Positions 50,783 to 59,620 of a DNA stretch of 64,000 nt are shown piece by piece. The notes below the pieces were generated by a model, which saw only the letters and a list, made by a program, of their open reading frames with translations, ran no database searches and was not told the origin of the DNA. Position numbers and translations under genes: made by a program. Every line of letters begins with the position of its first letter. The first letter of the stretch is position 1. Source of the stretch: UBA2136 sp963974105 (lineage in GTDB: Bacteria; Pseudomonadota; Alphaproteobacteria; UBA2136); assembly GCA_963974105.1 (NCBI GenBank), contig CAXBBG010000002.1, positions 62,001-126,000 on the forward strand, written 5' to 3'.

Positions 50783-53700
50783 TAGTTGTCTCCCTCAGTG
50801 TTTTTATTGGATGCTTTTTTCTGTAAAGCTGTAAAGAAGAGCGGTACAAAGAAAATAGCCAAAAATGTAGCCGATAACATTCCTCCAATTACGGCAATAC
50901 CAATGGCATTTTGGGCGGCAGATCCTGCGCCATTTGAAATGGCAAGTGGTGTCACACCAAGCATAAATGCAAGCGATGTCATGATAATTGGTCGAAGCCT
51001 TTGTTTGGCTGCAGTTAAAGTTGCTTCTAATAAAGGAATGCCTTCTTCAAACTGGCTTTTAGCAAACTCTACAATTAAAATAGCGTTTTTGGCAGATATA
51101 CCTACAGTCGTTAATAGGGCGACTTGGAAGTAAATGTCATTGCTAATACCATTTAGCATTGAAATAAGCACCGCACCAATAACACCAATAGGCACTGCTA
51201 AAATAACAGAAAATGGTACAGACCAGCTTTCATACAAAGCGGCTAAGCACAAAAAGACAACTAGAATTGAAATAAAGTACAAGAACCCAGATTCAGACCC
51301 CGCAGCACGTTCTTCATAAGAAATACCACTCCATGCATAGTCAAAACCTGCTGGTAACTGTTTTACAATACTTTCCATTTCTATCATGGCTTCGCCCGAA
51401 CTTACACCTGGTGCTGCGGCACCTTGAATGTTCATAGAAGCATTACCGTTAAAGCGCTCAAGTCTTGGAGAACCATATTGCCAGCTTACTGACGCAAAAC
51501 TACCAAATGGTACCATATTACCTTTGTCATTTTTAACGTACCATTTGTCTAAATCATCTAAGGTCATACGGTAAGGCGCATCGGCTTGCATATAAACTTT
51601 TTTAATACGACCTTCGTCTAAAAAGTCATTCACATAACTGCCACCCCACGCTGTTTTTAACGTGTTGTTAATTTCAGCGATAGAAACACCCATAGAACGT
51701 GCTTTTTCAAAATTGATATCAAGCTTTACTTGTGGCTCGTCAGATAAACCATTAGGGCGTACACCGACAAGTTTAGGGTTTTGTGATGCCATGCCGAGTA
51801 CTTGGTTACGGGCTTGTACTAAGGCTTCATGCCCATGTCCAGCGCGGTCAAGTAGCTGCAAGTCAAAACCAGATGCATTACCCAATTCACGAATAGGTGG
51901 TGGGTAAAAGGCAAAGACCATAGCATCTTTAATTTGTGAAAAGGCACCCATTGCACGGCCTGCAATAGCAAAGACAGTTTGATCAGGGCGTTGGCGTTCA
52001 CTCCAGTCCTTTAATCCCACAAAGCCAAAGGCTGCGTTTTGGCTAATACCAGAGAAACTAAAACCAACGACTGTAAATAAGTGTTCAACGTTGTTAGATT
52101 CAGTATCAAGGAAATAGTCTTCAACATGTTTCACACTTTCTAACGTACGTTCCGCACTAGACCCTGGAGGTGATGTAACCATCATAAACATATTACCTTG
52201 GTCTTCGTTTGGTAAGAAGGATGTAGGTAATTGCATAAAGGTATATACAAGCCCGCCAATAAGAGCAATATACACCAAGAAAAACCTAAATCCACGTTGG
52301 ATAATGTAACCTACAGAGTTTTTATAGGCGTCACGACCACGGTTAAAGTTGCGGTTAAACCATCCAAAGAAACCAGTACGTTCCATGCTATGACCTTTTT
52401 TAACAGGTTTTAAAAGTGTCGCACATAAGGAAGGCGTTAAAACAAGGGCGATAAATACGGATAGCGCCATAGCTGATACAATGGTTATGGAAAATTGTTG
52501 ATAAATTTTACCGGCGGCACCACCAAGGAAAGCCATAGGGATAAAGACAGCAGAAAGAACCAAGGCGATACCAATAAGCGCACCCGATATTTGGTCCATA
52601 GATTTTTTTGTTGCTTCTTTAGGTGGTAAGCCTTCTTCACTCATAACACGTTCAACGTTTTCTACCACAACAATGGCATCGTCGACCAATAAGCCAATGG
52701 CAAGTACCATGGCAAACATTGTAAGTGTGTTAATAGAAAGCCCAAAGGCTTCAAGTACGGCAAATGTGCCTAGTAATACCACAGGAATTGTAATGGTTGG
52801 AATAAACGTGGCACGAATGTTTTGTAAGAATAAATACATAACAAGAAAAACAAGGACAGCTGCTTCTATTAATGTCTGCACAACAGACTGAATGGAAAGC
52901 TTAACAAATGGTGTTGTATCATATGGGAACATAACTTTTACTTTTGGCGGTAAAAATTCTTGTAGTTCTGCAACGCGGTCTTTAACACGTTGTGCTGTAT
53001 CCAAAGCATTTGCGCCACTGGCTAAACTAATAGCAATACCCGAAGCTGGCATACGCTTATAACGTACAATACGACCGTAGCTTTCTGACCCTAATTCAAC
53101 GCGCGCAATATCGGCAAGCCTTACTTGAGAACCGTCTTCATTTGCACGTAGAATGATATTGTTAAAGTCTTCTACGGTTTGAAGGCGTGACTGCGCTAAA
53201 ATAGAAGCATTTAGGAGTTGACCTTTAACGGCAGGTAAACCACCAATTTGCCCTGCTGAAACGTCTGTGTTTTGCTCTTTAATGGCTAGGGTTACATCAC
53301 TTGCAGAAAGATTAAAGGTTTGTAGTTTAAAAGGGTCAAGCCAAATACGCATGGCATGTGGGTTACCAAATACACGCACACTACCTACACCGTTTACGCG
53401 GGCAACGACGTCTTGTACTTGCGATGATAAAATATCCCCAAGCTCTGCTTGAGATACACTACCGTCTTCTGAATAAAAACCAACAACAAGTAAAAAGCTG
53501 TCATTTGCTTTAGCTACGCTAACACCTTGGCTTTGAACTTCGGGTGGTAGTAAAGGTATGGCAGACTGTAACTTGTTTTGTACTTGAACTTGGGCAATGT
53601 CTGGGTCTGCTTCTGGCTCAAAGGTTAAGGTTATAGTCACATTACCTGCCGAATCACTGGTTGCATTGAAGTAACGTAGGTTATCAATACCTGTTAATTT

Positions 53701-53901
53701 TTGCTCAATAACCTGTGTGACAGAGTTTTCGAGTGTTTCGGCAGACGCGCCAGGGTATGAAGCGCTAATAGAAACGGAAGGAGGGGCGATACCTGGGTAT
53801 TGTTCAATAGGGAGTTTGGTGATAGCTAAAATACCTGCAAGCATGATTGCAATGGCTAAAACCCAAGCGAAAATTGGTCTATCAATGAAAAAACGAGCCA
53901 T
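50782..53901 (-). CDS. acrB: RND efflux permease (AcrB/MexB-like, HAE1 family)
   Basis: Proton-driven multidrug transporter with twelve TM helices and two large periplasmic loops, 1039 aa. The proton-relay pair DD is in LLVDDAIVVVENVER (about 403-417) and the relay Lys in ISAKNAILIVEFAK (about 930-945). The family start MARFFIDRPIFAWVLAI and GGAAGKIYQQFSIT are typical. Order acrA-acrB-oprM with 6-nt and overlapping spacing shows a complete tripartite pump. The substrate range cannot be told. Confidence 0.95.
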   Translation of the reverse strand: MARFFIDRPIFAWVLAIAIMLAGILAITKLPIEQYPGIAPPSVSISASYPGASAETLENSVTQVIEQKLTGIDNLRYFNATSDSAGNVTITLTFEPEADPDIAQVQVQNKLQSAIPLLPPEVQSQGVSVAKANDSFLLVVGFYSEDGSVSQAELGDILSSQVQDVVARVNGVGSVRVFGNPHAMRIWLDPFKLQTFNLSASDVTLAIKEQNTDVSAGQIGGLPAVKGQLLNASILAQSRLQTVEDFNNIILRANEDGSQVRLADIARVELGSESYGRIVRYKRMPASGIAISLASGANALDTAQRVKDRVAELQEFLPPKVKVMFPYDTTPFVKLSIQSVVQTLIEAAVLVFLVMYLFLQNIRATFIPTITIPVVLLGTFAVLEAFGLSINTLTMFAMVLAIGLLVDDAIVVVENVERVMSEEGLPPKEATKKSMDQISGALIGIALVLSAVFIPMAFLGGAAGKIYQQFSITIVSAMALSVFIALVLTPSLCATLLKPVKKGHSMERTGFFGWFNRNFNRGRDAYKNSVGYIIQRGFRFFLVYIALIGGLVYTFMQLPTSFLPNEDQGNMFMMVTSPPGSSAERTLESVKHVEDYFLDTESNNVEHLFTVVGFSFSGISQNAAFGFVGLKDWSERQRPDQTVFAIAGRAMGAFSQIKDAMVFAFYPPPIRELGNASGFDLQLLDRAGHGHEALVQARNQVLGMASQNPKLVGVRPNGLSDEPQVKLDINFEKARSMGVSIAEINNTLKTAWGGSYVNDFLDEGRIKKVYMQADAPYRMTLDDLDKWYVKNDKGNMVPFGSFASVSWQYGSPRLERFNGNASMNIQGAAAPGVSSGEAMIEMESIVKQLPAGFDYAWSGISYEERAAGSESGFLYFISILVVFLCLAALYESWSVPFSVILAVPIGVIGAVLISMLNGISNDIYFQVALLTTVGISAKNAILIVEFAKSQFEEGIPLLEATLTAAKQRLRPIIMTSLAFMLGVTPLAISNGAGSAAQNAIGIAVIGGMLSATFLAIFFVPLFFTALQKKASNKNTEGDN

Positions 53902-53907
53902 GGTAAA

Positions 53908-55038
53908 TTACTTCTCTTTTACAGTTGTTGATTGAGTGTTGGGCATAATTTCCATTTCTGGAGACACTTTCATCTTCGGTCTTAATTTTTGAAAACCTTC
54001 CGTTACAATAACGTCATTTTCTGCAACACCAATTGTTACAATCCATGAGTTGTTGTAAGAGTCTTTTGCGTCAATAAAATGAGGGGCAGTTGAGTTATCA
54101 CTTGCAATTTTCCAAACAGCAAGCGTGCCATCTGCTTGGCGTACAGCAGCCTTATGAGAAACAAGAATTGCTTCACGAGGCTCTAATTTTAACGCCGTAC
54201 GGATAAACATACCAGGCAACAGTTGCTCATCTTCGTTCGAATAAGTGGCGCGGATATTGACGGTATCTGTTGTCTTATCAACAACCGACTCAGCAAAGTT
54301 AACGTAACCAGTCGCTACAGTGTCATTACCCAATGTAAAATCAACGGCGAGCGGTTTTTCCGCTGTAAATTGACTGCGCAACTGCACAAGGTCTTTTGAT
54401 GGTATTGAAATATCAATATAAACAGGCTGTAACTGTGTAATGTGTGCCAGCGCGGTTGTTTGATTGGCTGTAACCAATGCGCCCGTTGTTACACTTGATT
54501 TGCCGATGTAACCGTCAATAGGTGCGTAAACTTTCGTATAATCTAGTTCTACCTTTGCAACAGCTAAGTCTGCTTTAGCTTGCGCTAACGAAGCGACTGC
54601 ATCGTCGTATTCTTGTTTGCTGACAGCGTTTATATCCATTAAATCTTTAAAACGATCATTTTTAGCTTGTGCTTTTTTAACATTAGCTAAGGCGCTGTTA
54701 TAAACGGCGAGATATGGTGTTTCGTCGATTTGATAAAGCTGGTCGCCCTTTTTAATTTTAGCCCCTTGAGCAAATAAAATGTCTGTAATGATACCATTGA
54801 CTTGAGGTCGTACCTGAGACTCTTTTACAGCATTTACACGGGCAGGAAGGCTTATGCTTCTTTGTATTGTTTGAGATTTAATCGACATTGCTTTTACAGG
54901 CAATGCATTTGGTTGAGTAGGGGCAGGTGGGGCTTGGGTAAAGTTTGTTCCCAAATAAAAAGTGCCTGCTAAAGCTGTTATTGCAATAGTTATTATGAGT
55001 ATATATTTCATGTTTTTGCTTTGCTGTATTTGAGACAT
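53908..55038 (-). CDS. acrA: RND efflux periplasmic adaptor (AcrA-like)
   Basis: Membrane-fusion protein joining AcrB to the outer-membrane channel. Anchored by one N-terminal TM segment (about 11-30) rather than a lipobox. Lipoyl halves SQVRPQVNGIITDILF and APIDGYIGKSSV flank a coiled-coil hairpin (about 110-160); beta-barrel and membrane-proximal domains follow. 376 aa. It is first in the operon and divergent from the TetR regulator. Confidence 0.94.
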   Translation of the reverse strand: MSQIQQSKNMKYILIITIAITALAGTFYLGTNFTQAPPAPTQPNALPVKAMSIKSQTIQRSISLPARVNAVKESQVRPQVNGIITDILFAQGAKIKKGDQLYQIDETPYLAVYNSALANVKKAQAKNDRFKDLMDINAVSKQEYDDAVASLAQAKADLAVAKVELDYTKVYAPIDGYIGKSSVTTGALVTANQTTALAHITQLQPVYIDISIPSKDLVQLRSQFTAEKPLAVDFTLGNDTVATGYVNFAESVVDKTTDTVNIRATYSNEDEQLLPGMFIRTALKLEPREAILVSHKAAVRQADGTLAVWKIASDNSTAPHFIDAKDSYNNSWIVTIGVAENDVIVTEGFQKLRPKMKVSPEMEIMPNTQSTTVKEK

Positions 55039-55090
55039 TTTTTAAACCTTTGTTGCAATTTCTCATTAAAATTCATATTCTATATATTAT

Positions 55091-55111
55091 ACATACATGA
55101 ATGTATGTCAA
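55091..55111. promoter_or_regulatory. acrA promoter with overlapping TetR operator
   Basis: A perfect dyad ACATACAT-GA-ATGTATGT (55091-55108) lies in the spacer of a minus-strand promoter whose -35 is TTGACA (55106-55111), with TAATAT 16 nt downstream. The half-sites match those known for the AcrR operator of enterobacteria (ACATACAT/ATGTATGT with a wider gap), so the divergent TetR protein most likely represses here. Confidence 0.8.
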
Positions 55112-55176
55112 CCTTTAGTATTGTATTTTTTAATAAAATAATATTATAGTATATGAGGAATTGAGAGGTAATTAAA

Positions 55177-55809
55177 TTGGTTAGAAAAGTAAAAGAAGAA
55201 GCTCTTGCAACAAAAAAGGCTATATTGAAAGCCGCGGTTGATGTGTTTGTAGAGCATGGTGTGGCTAGATCTTCTTTAGATATGATTGCTAAAAAAGCGA
55301 ATTTTACCCGTGGTGCAGTTTATTGGCATTTTAAGAACAAGGTAGATATTTTTGAAGCTTTGCAGGATGAATTACATCGTCCTTTAATTGATATGTTGTT
55401 GGCTAAATTAGAAGGCGATCACCCCGACCCGTTAGATCAGTTGCAGGAGTCTTGTATTGAGCTGTTGCATGATTTAGCCAATATTAAAGAACGTCAAGAC
55501 ATTTTACGTATCTTTTTTATGCGCTGCGATTACGCAGGTGAAATGGAAGTGCTTTTAAAAAAGCAGGAAGTTCAAAAGAAAGAAAGTCTGAAGCTTTTTG
55601 CAGAGTTCTTTGAGCGTGCAAAAGTTAAGGGGCATATACCAGTGTATGTGAATCCTGATGTTTTGGCTGTGGGGTTGATGTGTTATTTGACAGGTATTGC
55701 TACGCAGTATCTACGATATCCTGATACTATGAACCTGGATGCTCAAGCGCCTTGCATGATGAAGCTGTTTTTCAACGGTGTTTATGAGTCTAATCGTGAG
55801 GTTGGTTAA
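55177..55809 (+). CDS. acrR: TetR-family repressor of the efflux operon (AcrR-like)
   Basis: Drug-responsive repressor of 210 aa. The TetR HTH is at about 10-57: ATKKAILKAAVDVFVEHG, SLDMIAKKANFTRGAVYWHFKNK, as in AcrR/TtgR. The ligand domain (about 80-205) is less conserved. The start is TTG 55177, with GAGGT 8 nt upstream and no better ATG nearby. Divergent placement and the palindromic operator support local control of acrAB-oprM. Confidence 0.9.
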   Translation: MVRKVKEEALATKKAILKAAVDVFVEHGVARSSLDMIAKKANFTRGAVYWHFKNKVDIFEALQDELHRPLIDMLLAKLEGDHPDPLDQLQESCIELLHDLANIKERQDILRIFFMRCDYAGEMEVLLKKQEVQKKESLKLFAEFFERAKVKGHIPVYVNPDVLAVGLMCYLTGIATQYLRYPDTMNLDAQAPCMMKLFFNGVYESNREVG

Positions 55810-55955
55810 CTAAAAGTGGGTTGAAAACTGCGCTAAATTTTAATCTATTGTCTATAAGGTTATAAAATATATGTCTTTTTGAAGCAGAGCTTCGTTTGTG
55901 TATGAGGTTTTTTAGGCATAAAAAAACACCCTTCAGGGTGATCTTTTAATTGAAA
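55810..55955. other. Gap between acrR and the tRNA-Tyr, without a gene
   Basis: No open frame or RNA was seen apart from the tRNA terminator at 55919-55940. The region serves the ends of two convergent units. Confidence 0.5.
55919..55940 (-). terminator. Terminator after tRNA-Tyr
   Basis: CACCCT-TC-AGGGTG (55927-55940) and, read on the minus strand, a following T-run (55919-55926). Confidence 0.85.
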
Positions 55956-56039
55956 TGGTGGAGGAAGTAGGATTTGAACCTACGTAGCTTGCGCAACGGA
56001 TTTACAGTCCGTCTCCTTTAACCACTCGGACATTCCTCC
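55956..56039 (-). tRNA. tRNA-Tyr (anticodon GUA)
   Basis: Minus-strand cloverleaf: acceptor GGAGGAA/TTCCTCC, anticodon loop CTGTAAA (GUA), a long class-II variable arm (TTGCGCAAGC), T-loop TTCAAAT, encoded CCA. Monocistronic. Confidence 0.95.
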
Positions 56040-56169
56040 AGCCGAATCGTTTTGAAAAATAGCGTTTCTTTATTTTTTTGTCAACGCCTTTATTTTAAAT
56101 TTTTCATGTTTTTTTTTATATGAATTTTTAAAGCCCTCTATCTAACTGATAAATAATAGTGTTTTGAAA

Positions 56170-56195
56170 TAAAAAAAACCTAAAATAGAGGTTTT
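56170..56195 (-). terminator. Terminator of the 120-aa membrane protein gene
   Basis: AAAACCT and AGGTTTT arms with an A-rich loop and a minus-strand T-run. The A-run makes it partly bidirectional. Confidence 0.7.
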
Positions 56196-56203
56196 ATTCG
56201 AAA

Positions 56204-56566
56204 TTAGGCTTGTTTGCTTATGATTGACTGTTTTTGTAATTTTAATAGCTCTTCGCCACGCGGTAATATGCACAGTTCATTAAAGCCATGCTTACTTTTG
56301 TTGTAGGAGTGTATTAAACTATACTGGGTAAGCTCTCGTATATCATGAAGGGGTGGGAGTGTTACGCCAAAAAAATCTTCAGCGTAAACGATATTTTCTT
56401 TATTTAAATCTTCAAGTAGTTTGAGTTGCCCTTCATTAAGCTTGTCTATAATGGCTTTTAGCAAGTCATTGTCAGCAGCTTCTTTTTTGGCGTTGATATT
56501 TACAGAACTTAAGGCGAGTAAGGAAATGAATCCAATAATCATGACCAATAGGACGATGGTAGGCAT
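56204..56566 (-). CDS. Hypothetical membrane-anchored protein, 120 aa
   Basis: I do not recognise it. One N-terminal TM segment (about 3-22, no lipobox Cys) is followed by a soluble, helical domain (NDLLKAIIDKLNEGQLKLLEDL) and a mixed part with YAEDFFGVTLPPLHDI. It resembles a winged-helix-like or regulatory domain tethered to the membrane, but that is a guess. AGAGG is 8 nt upstream. Monocistronic. Confidence 0.6.
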   Translation of the reverse strand: MPTIVLLVMIIGFISLLALSSVNINAKKEAADNDLLKAIIDKLNEGQLKLLEDLNKENIVYAEDFFGVTLPPLHDIRELTQYSLIHSYNKSKHGFNELCILPRGEELLKLQKQSIISKQA

Positions 56567-56773
56567 AAGGTTACCTCTAAGGGGTTAAAAGTTTAGGTGT
56601 TTCTTTGTATAGATTTATCTTCCTTTGTATACACTAAGTCTTGTTGTGTCAAGAGGGAGATGCGATTGTGTGAAAATATGCCACAGTCATATAGGTTAAC
56701 AATTCCAACTCAATTGCATGTTGCTTAAATGCTGATAAACTGTATATTTTATAGATAGGGGTATTATTAAGCC

Positions 56774-57283
56774 ATGAAGAAAACAAACATTTACCTGCTC
56801 AGTATGTTTATTGGGGTAAGCGCTTGTTCGTCGATTCCAGAACATGCTTTGACCACTTTACACGAAGAAGAGGTTTTTGCTCTTAAGCATTTACCATGCG
56901 AAGCTGTGGGTGTTAAAAGTCCGTGGGAAAAACGTGATTATAGCTTTTTGTGTAATATGGGTGAATGGGGAACTATTAATTACACCTTTTATGAAAACGA
57001 AGCGAAAGACGGTAAGGTTGATAAAGCCAAGCTTATGTGGAAAGAGTATAAGCGCGATTCATTTTTCCCAACAAACCGTGAAAGCGTTGAAATTGTCTTA
57101 GGTCGGTTGTCTGACCAGTTTGCACCAAATCACCGTATGTCTATGATAGGTTTCGCTTCAAGGTTAAACACATATACATTTTACACAGATTACGTGAAAA
57201 TAAAACATAGCACAGACTATTATAAAAATACGCCTGAGCCATATTATTTACATAGCGTGACGATAGAAAACACAGAAGATTAA
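56774..57283 (+). CDS. Hypothetical lipoprotein, 169 aa
   Basis: I do not recognise the family. Signal peptide with a lipobox GVSAC (Cys 18), so it is probably an outer- or inner-membrane lipoprotein. The mature part has two further cysteines (about 42 and 60: LPCEAVG, FLCNMGEWG) that could form a disulfide in the periplasm, and aromatic-rich beta stretches (INYTFYENE). It lies 45 nt before icd; co-transcription is possible. Confidence 0.65.
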   Translation: MKKTNIYLLSMFIGVSACSSIPEHALTTLHEEEVFALKHLPCEAVGVKSPWEKRDYSFLCNMGEWGTINYTFYENEAKDGKVDKAKLMWKEYKRDSFFPTNRESVEIVLGRLSDQFAPNHRMSMIGFASRLNTYTFYTDYVKIKHSTDYYKNTPEPYYLHSVTIENTED

Positions 57284-57328
57284 AAAAGATATAATAACAA
57301 CATTTAATTTAATAAAAAGGTATGCTTT

Positions 57329-58768
57329 ATGACGAATTTAGTCCCAATTACAGTTGCGATGGGTGATGGCATTGGCCCAGAAATTATGGACGCAACGCTT
57401 CGTATTTTAAGTGCAGCAAATGCACGTATTAAGCCTGAGTTTGTTACGCTCGGTTTAAAGGCTTATGATGAAGGTATTGCCACAGGGGTAACGGCCGAGG
57501 CGTGGGATTCTATCCATAAAAATAAAATTATTTTAAAAGCGCCGTTAACAACACCGCAAGGTGGCGGGTTTAAAAGTGTTAACGTGACTATTCGTAAATC
57601 TCTCGGTTTGTTTTCTAATGTGCGTCCAACGCAAACGTTTGAGCCTTATGTTGCGTCAAAGCATGCAGGCGTTGACCTTGTTATTGTGCGTGAAAACGAA
57701 GAAGATTTATACGCTGGTATTGAATATCAGTCGACAAATAATGCCTTTCAAAGTGTTAAGCTTTTAACAAGGACAGGTAGTGAACGTATTATTCGTTATG
57801 CCTTTGAGTATGCGCGTGCCAACGGCCGTAAAAAAGTGACGTGCATGATTAAAGACAATATTATGAAAATCAGCGATGGTATGTTTCATAAGGTCTTTAA
57901 GGAAATTGCTAAGGAATATCCTGAAATTGAAGCGGATAATTATATTGTAGATATTGGTATGGCTATGGTAGCGGCGCATCCTGAACGTTTTGACGTTATT
58001 GTAACGCTTAATCTATACGGTGATGTTGTTTCTGATATTGCTTCATTGGTGGCAGGTTCTGTAGGTCTTGCAGGCTCTATGAATATTGGTGAAGAGTATG
58101 CTATGTTTGAGGCTATTCATGGCAGTGCGCCCGACATTGCAGGTCAGGGGATTGCTAACCCTTCAGGCTTGCTTAATGGTGCTATTATGATGCTTGGTCA
58201 TTTAGGACAGCATGACGTTGCGGCAAATATATATAATGCATGGGCGCGTGCGATGGAAGATGGTTGTCATACATCAGATATTGCTGTAAAAGGCGACAAA
58301 GCCTTATCAACAACAGAATTTGCCGACGCAGTTATTGCGCGATTGGGTCAAAAGCCTGAGAAATTACCAGCGGCAGCAGCCGAAGGTAAAGGGCAGATGA
58401 AGATGCCAACATCGGCTGAGTGTAAGGTGAACACTGCGGTTAAGAAAATGGTAGGTGTTGATATTTGTATTGATTGTTTAGATAAAACAATTCCAGAGTT
58501 AGGTGCTGTTTTAGAGAGCTTGCCAAATTCACCTCTAAAGTTTGAACTTATTTCAAGCCGTGGGATGAAGGTTTATCCAGGACAGGAAGTTAAAGTGCCC
58601 TGTGGCTCTGACTTTTGGCGTTGTAGGTTTTATGGTCAGGAAGTTTCTATTGGTGACGTACATAAACTTTTAGGTAATATGGAAGCGTTGGGTCTTCAAT
58701 GGGTGAAGGTTGAGAATCTTTATACATATGATGGAATACAAGGCTTTTCACTCTGCCAAGGGGAATAA
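57329..58768 (+). CDS. icd: NADP-dependent isocitrate dehydrogenase, long form with C-terminal domain
   Basis: Oxidative decarboxylation of isocitrate to 2-oxoglutarate in the TCA cycle. The isopropylmalate/isocitrate dehydrogenase fold shows MGDGIGPEIMDATL, SVNVTIRKSLGLFSNVRP (substrate loop), RENEEDLYAGIEY, DNIMKISDGMF, NLYGDVVSDIAS (metal Asp) and EAIHGSAPDIAGQ. About 130 extra residues follow the core, with CIDC (about 379-382) and VPCGSDFWRCRFYG, as in Rickettsia and Thermus enzymes. Total 479 aa. NADP versus NAD use is not certain by eye. Confidence 0.92.
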   Translation: MTNLVPITVAMGDGIGPEIMDATLRILSAANARIKPEFVTLGLKAYDEGIATGVTAEAWDSIHKNKIILKAPLTTPQGGGFKSVNVTIRKSLGLFSNVRPTQTFEPYVASKHAGVDLVIVRENEEDLYAGIEYQSTNNAFQSVKLLTRTGSERIIRYAFEYARANGRKKVTCMIKDNIMKISDGMFHKVFKEIAKEYPEIEADNYIVDIGMAMVAAHPERFDVIVTLNLYGDVVSDIASLVAGSVGLAGSMNIGEEYAMFEAIHGSAPDIAGQGIANPSGLLNGAIMMLGHLGQHDVAANIYNAWARAMEDGCHTSDIAVKGDKALSTTEFADAVIARLGQKPEKLPAAAAEGKGQMKMPTSAECKVNTAVKKMVGVDICIDCLDKTIPELGAVLESLPNSPLKFELISSRGMKVYPGQEVKVPCGSDFWRCRFYGQEVSIGDVHKLLGNMEALGLQWVKVENLYTYDGIQGFSLCQGE

Positions 58769-58950
58769 TAAGAAACTGTGATGAAATTACAATGTAGTAT
58801 AGGTGTTAAATAGGCGGATAGTATAAATAAAACTGTTGCCACATATTGCATATTAGAATATAGCAGGGTAAGCTGATCACAGTAATAAATTTCTTGGGGG
58901 GAATTGTTTTTTGCAAGCCGTTGAGAATAAAAAGAAGAAAGTTGAGAGAA

Positions 58951-59445
58951 ATGTTTAAAAAATTGTCACTATCAGTAGCGTCACTAGCTTTGTTAACAGC
59001 ATGTTCAGCATGTTCAACAATGCCAAAAGATGGTTCAAACAGCGATATGAGCTCAAGCTACGAAGCTCCAGCAAAAGTTGCGCCATCAAAGTCTAAATTA
59101 GAAGAAGTTGCTGCAATGTACACAGGTAACAAAGTTCAGTTTGACTTTGATAGTGCTGCATTAAGCGCTGAATCACAGGCTCGTCTACGTGCTGTTGCAA
59201 AACGCATTAAGTCTGAAAACCCAAGCCAAGTTATTGTTGAAGGTCACTGCGATGAGCGCGGAACTCGCGAATATAACCTTGCTTTAGGTGATCGTCGTGC
59301 GGTTTCTGCTAAGAAGTTTCTTGTAGGTTTAGGTATTGATTCAAGTAAAATCAAAACTATTTCTTACGGTAAAGAACGCCCAATGAACACAGCACACAAT
59401 GCTGTTGCATGGGAACAAAATCGTCGTAGTGTAGTTAAGTTCTAA
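58951..59445 (+). CDS. pal: Peptidoglycan-associated lipoprotein Pal
   Basis: OmpA-like lipoprotein of the Tol-Pal system, anchored in the outer membrane and binding peptidoglycan. Lipobox LTAC (Cys 18) and an OmpA domain (about 60-160) with VQFDFDSA, VEGHCDERGTREYNLALGDRRA and the C-terminal EQNRRSVV. 164 aa. ATG 58951 has GAGAG upstream; a longer frame from 58894 lacks a lipobox and is wrong. tolQRAB are not in the window. Confidence 0.94.
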   Translation: MFKKLSLSVASLALLTACSACSTMPKDGSNSDMSSSYEAPAKVAPSKSKLEEVAAMYTGNKVQFDFDSAALSAESQARLRAVAKRIKSENPSQVIVEGHCDERGTREYNLALGDRRAVSAKKFLVGLGIDSSKIKTISYGKERPMNTAHNAVAWEQNRRSVVKF

Positions 59446-59552
59446 TAAATTTGTCATATCAATAAATTTATTAAGCTTCAATTACAAGGGTTTTAAAGGC
59501 GGAAACTATATTTTCTGAATAAAACTTTATGTCGATTTAGCTTTTACGCTTT

Positions 59553-59590
59553 CAGGTTCACGATATTTCTGTTATCGTGAGCCTGTTTAA
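59553..59590 (+). terminator. Strong hairpin between pal and cpoB
   Basis: CAGGTTCACGATA (59553-59565), 7-nt loop, TATCGTGAGCCTG (59573-59585, one G-U), then TTTAATTT. The weak T-run suggests an mRNA-stabilising hairpin or leaky terminator. Confidence 0.65.
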
Positions 59591-59620
59591 TTTATATGCG
59601 TAATCATAGGGCGAAAGAAA

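Noticed and set aside
50786..51133. Long antisense open frames within the RND permease gene
   Set aside because: They are shadows of a strongly conserved coding sequence on the other strand, without ribosome sites or family features.
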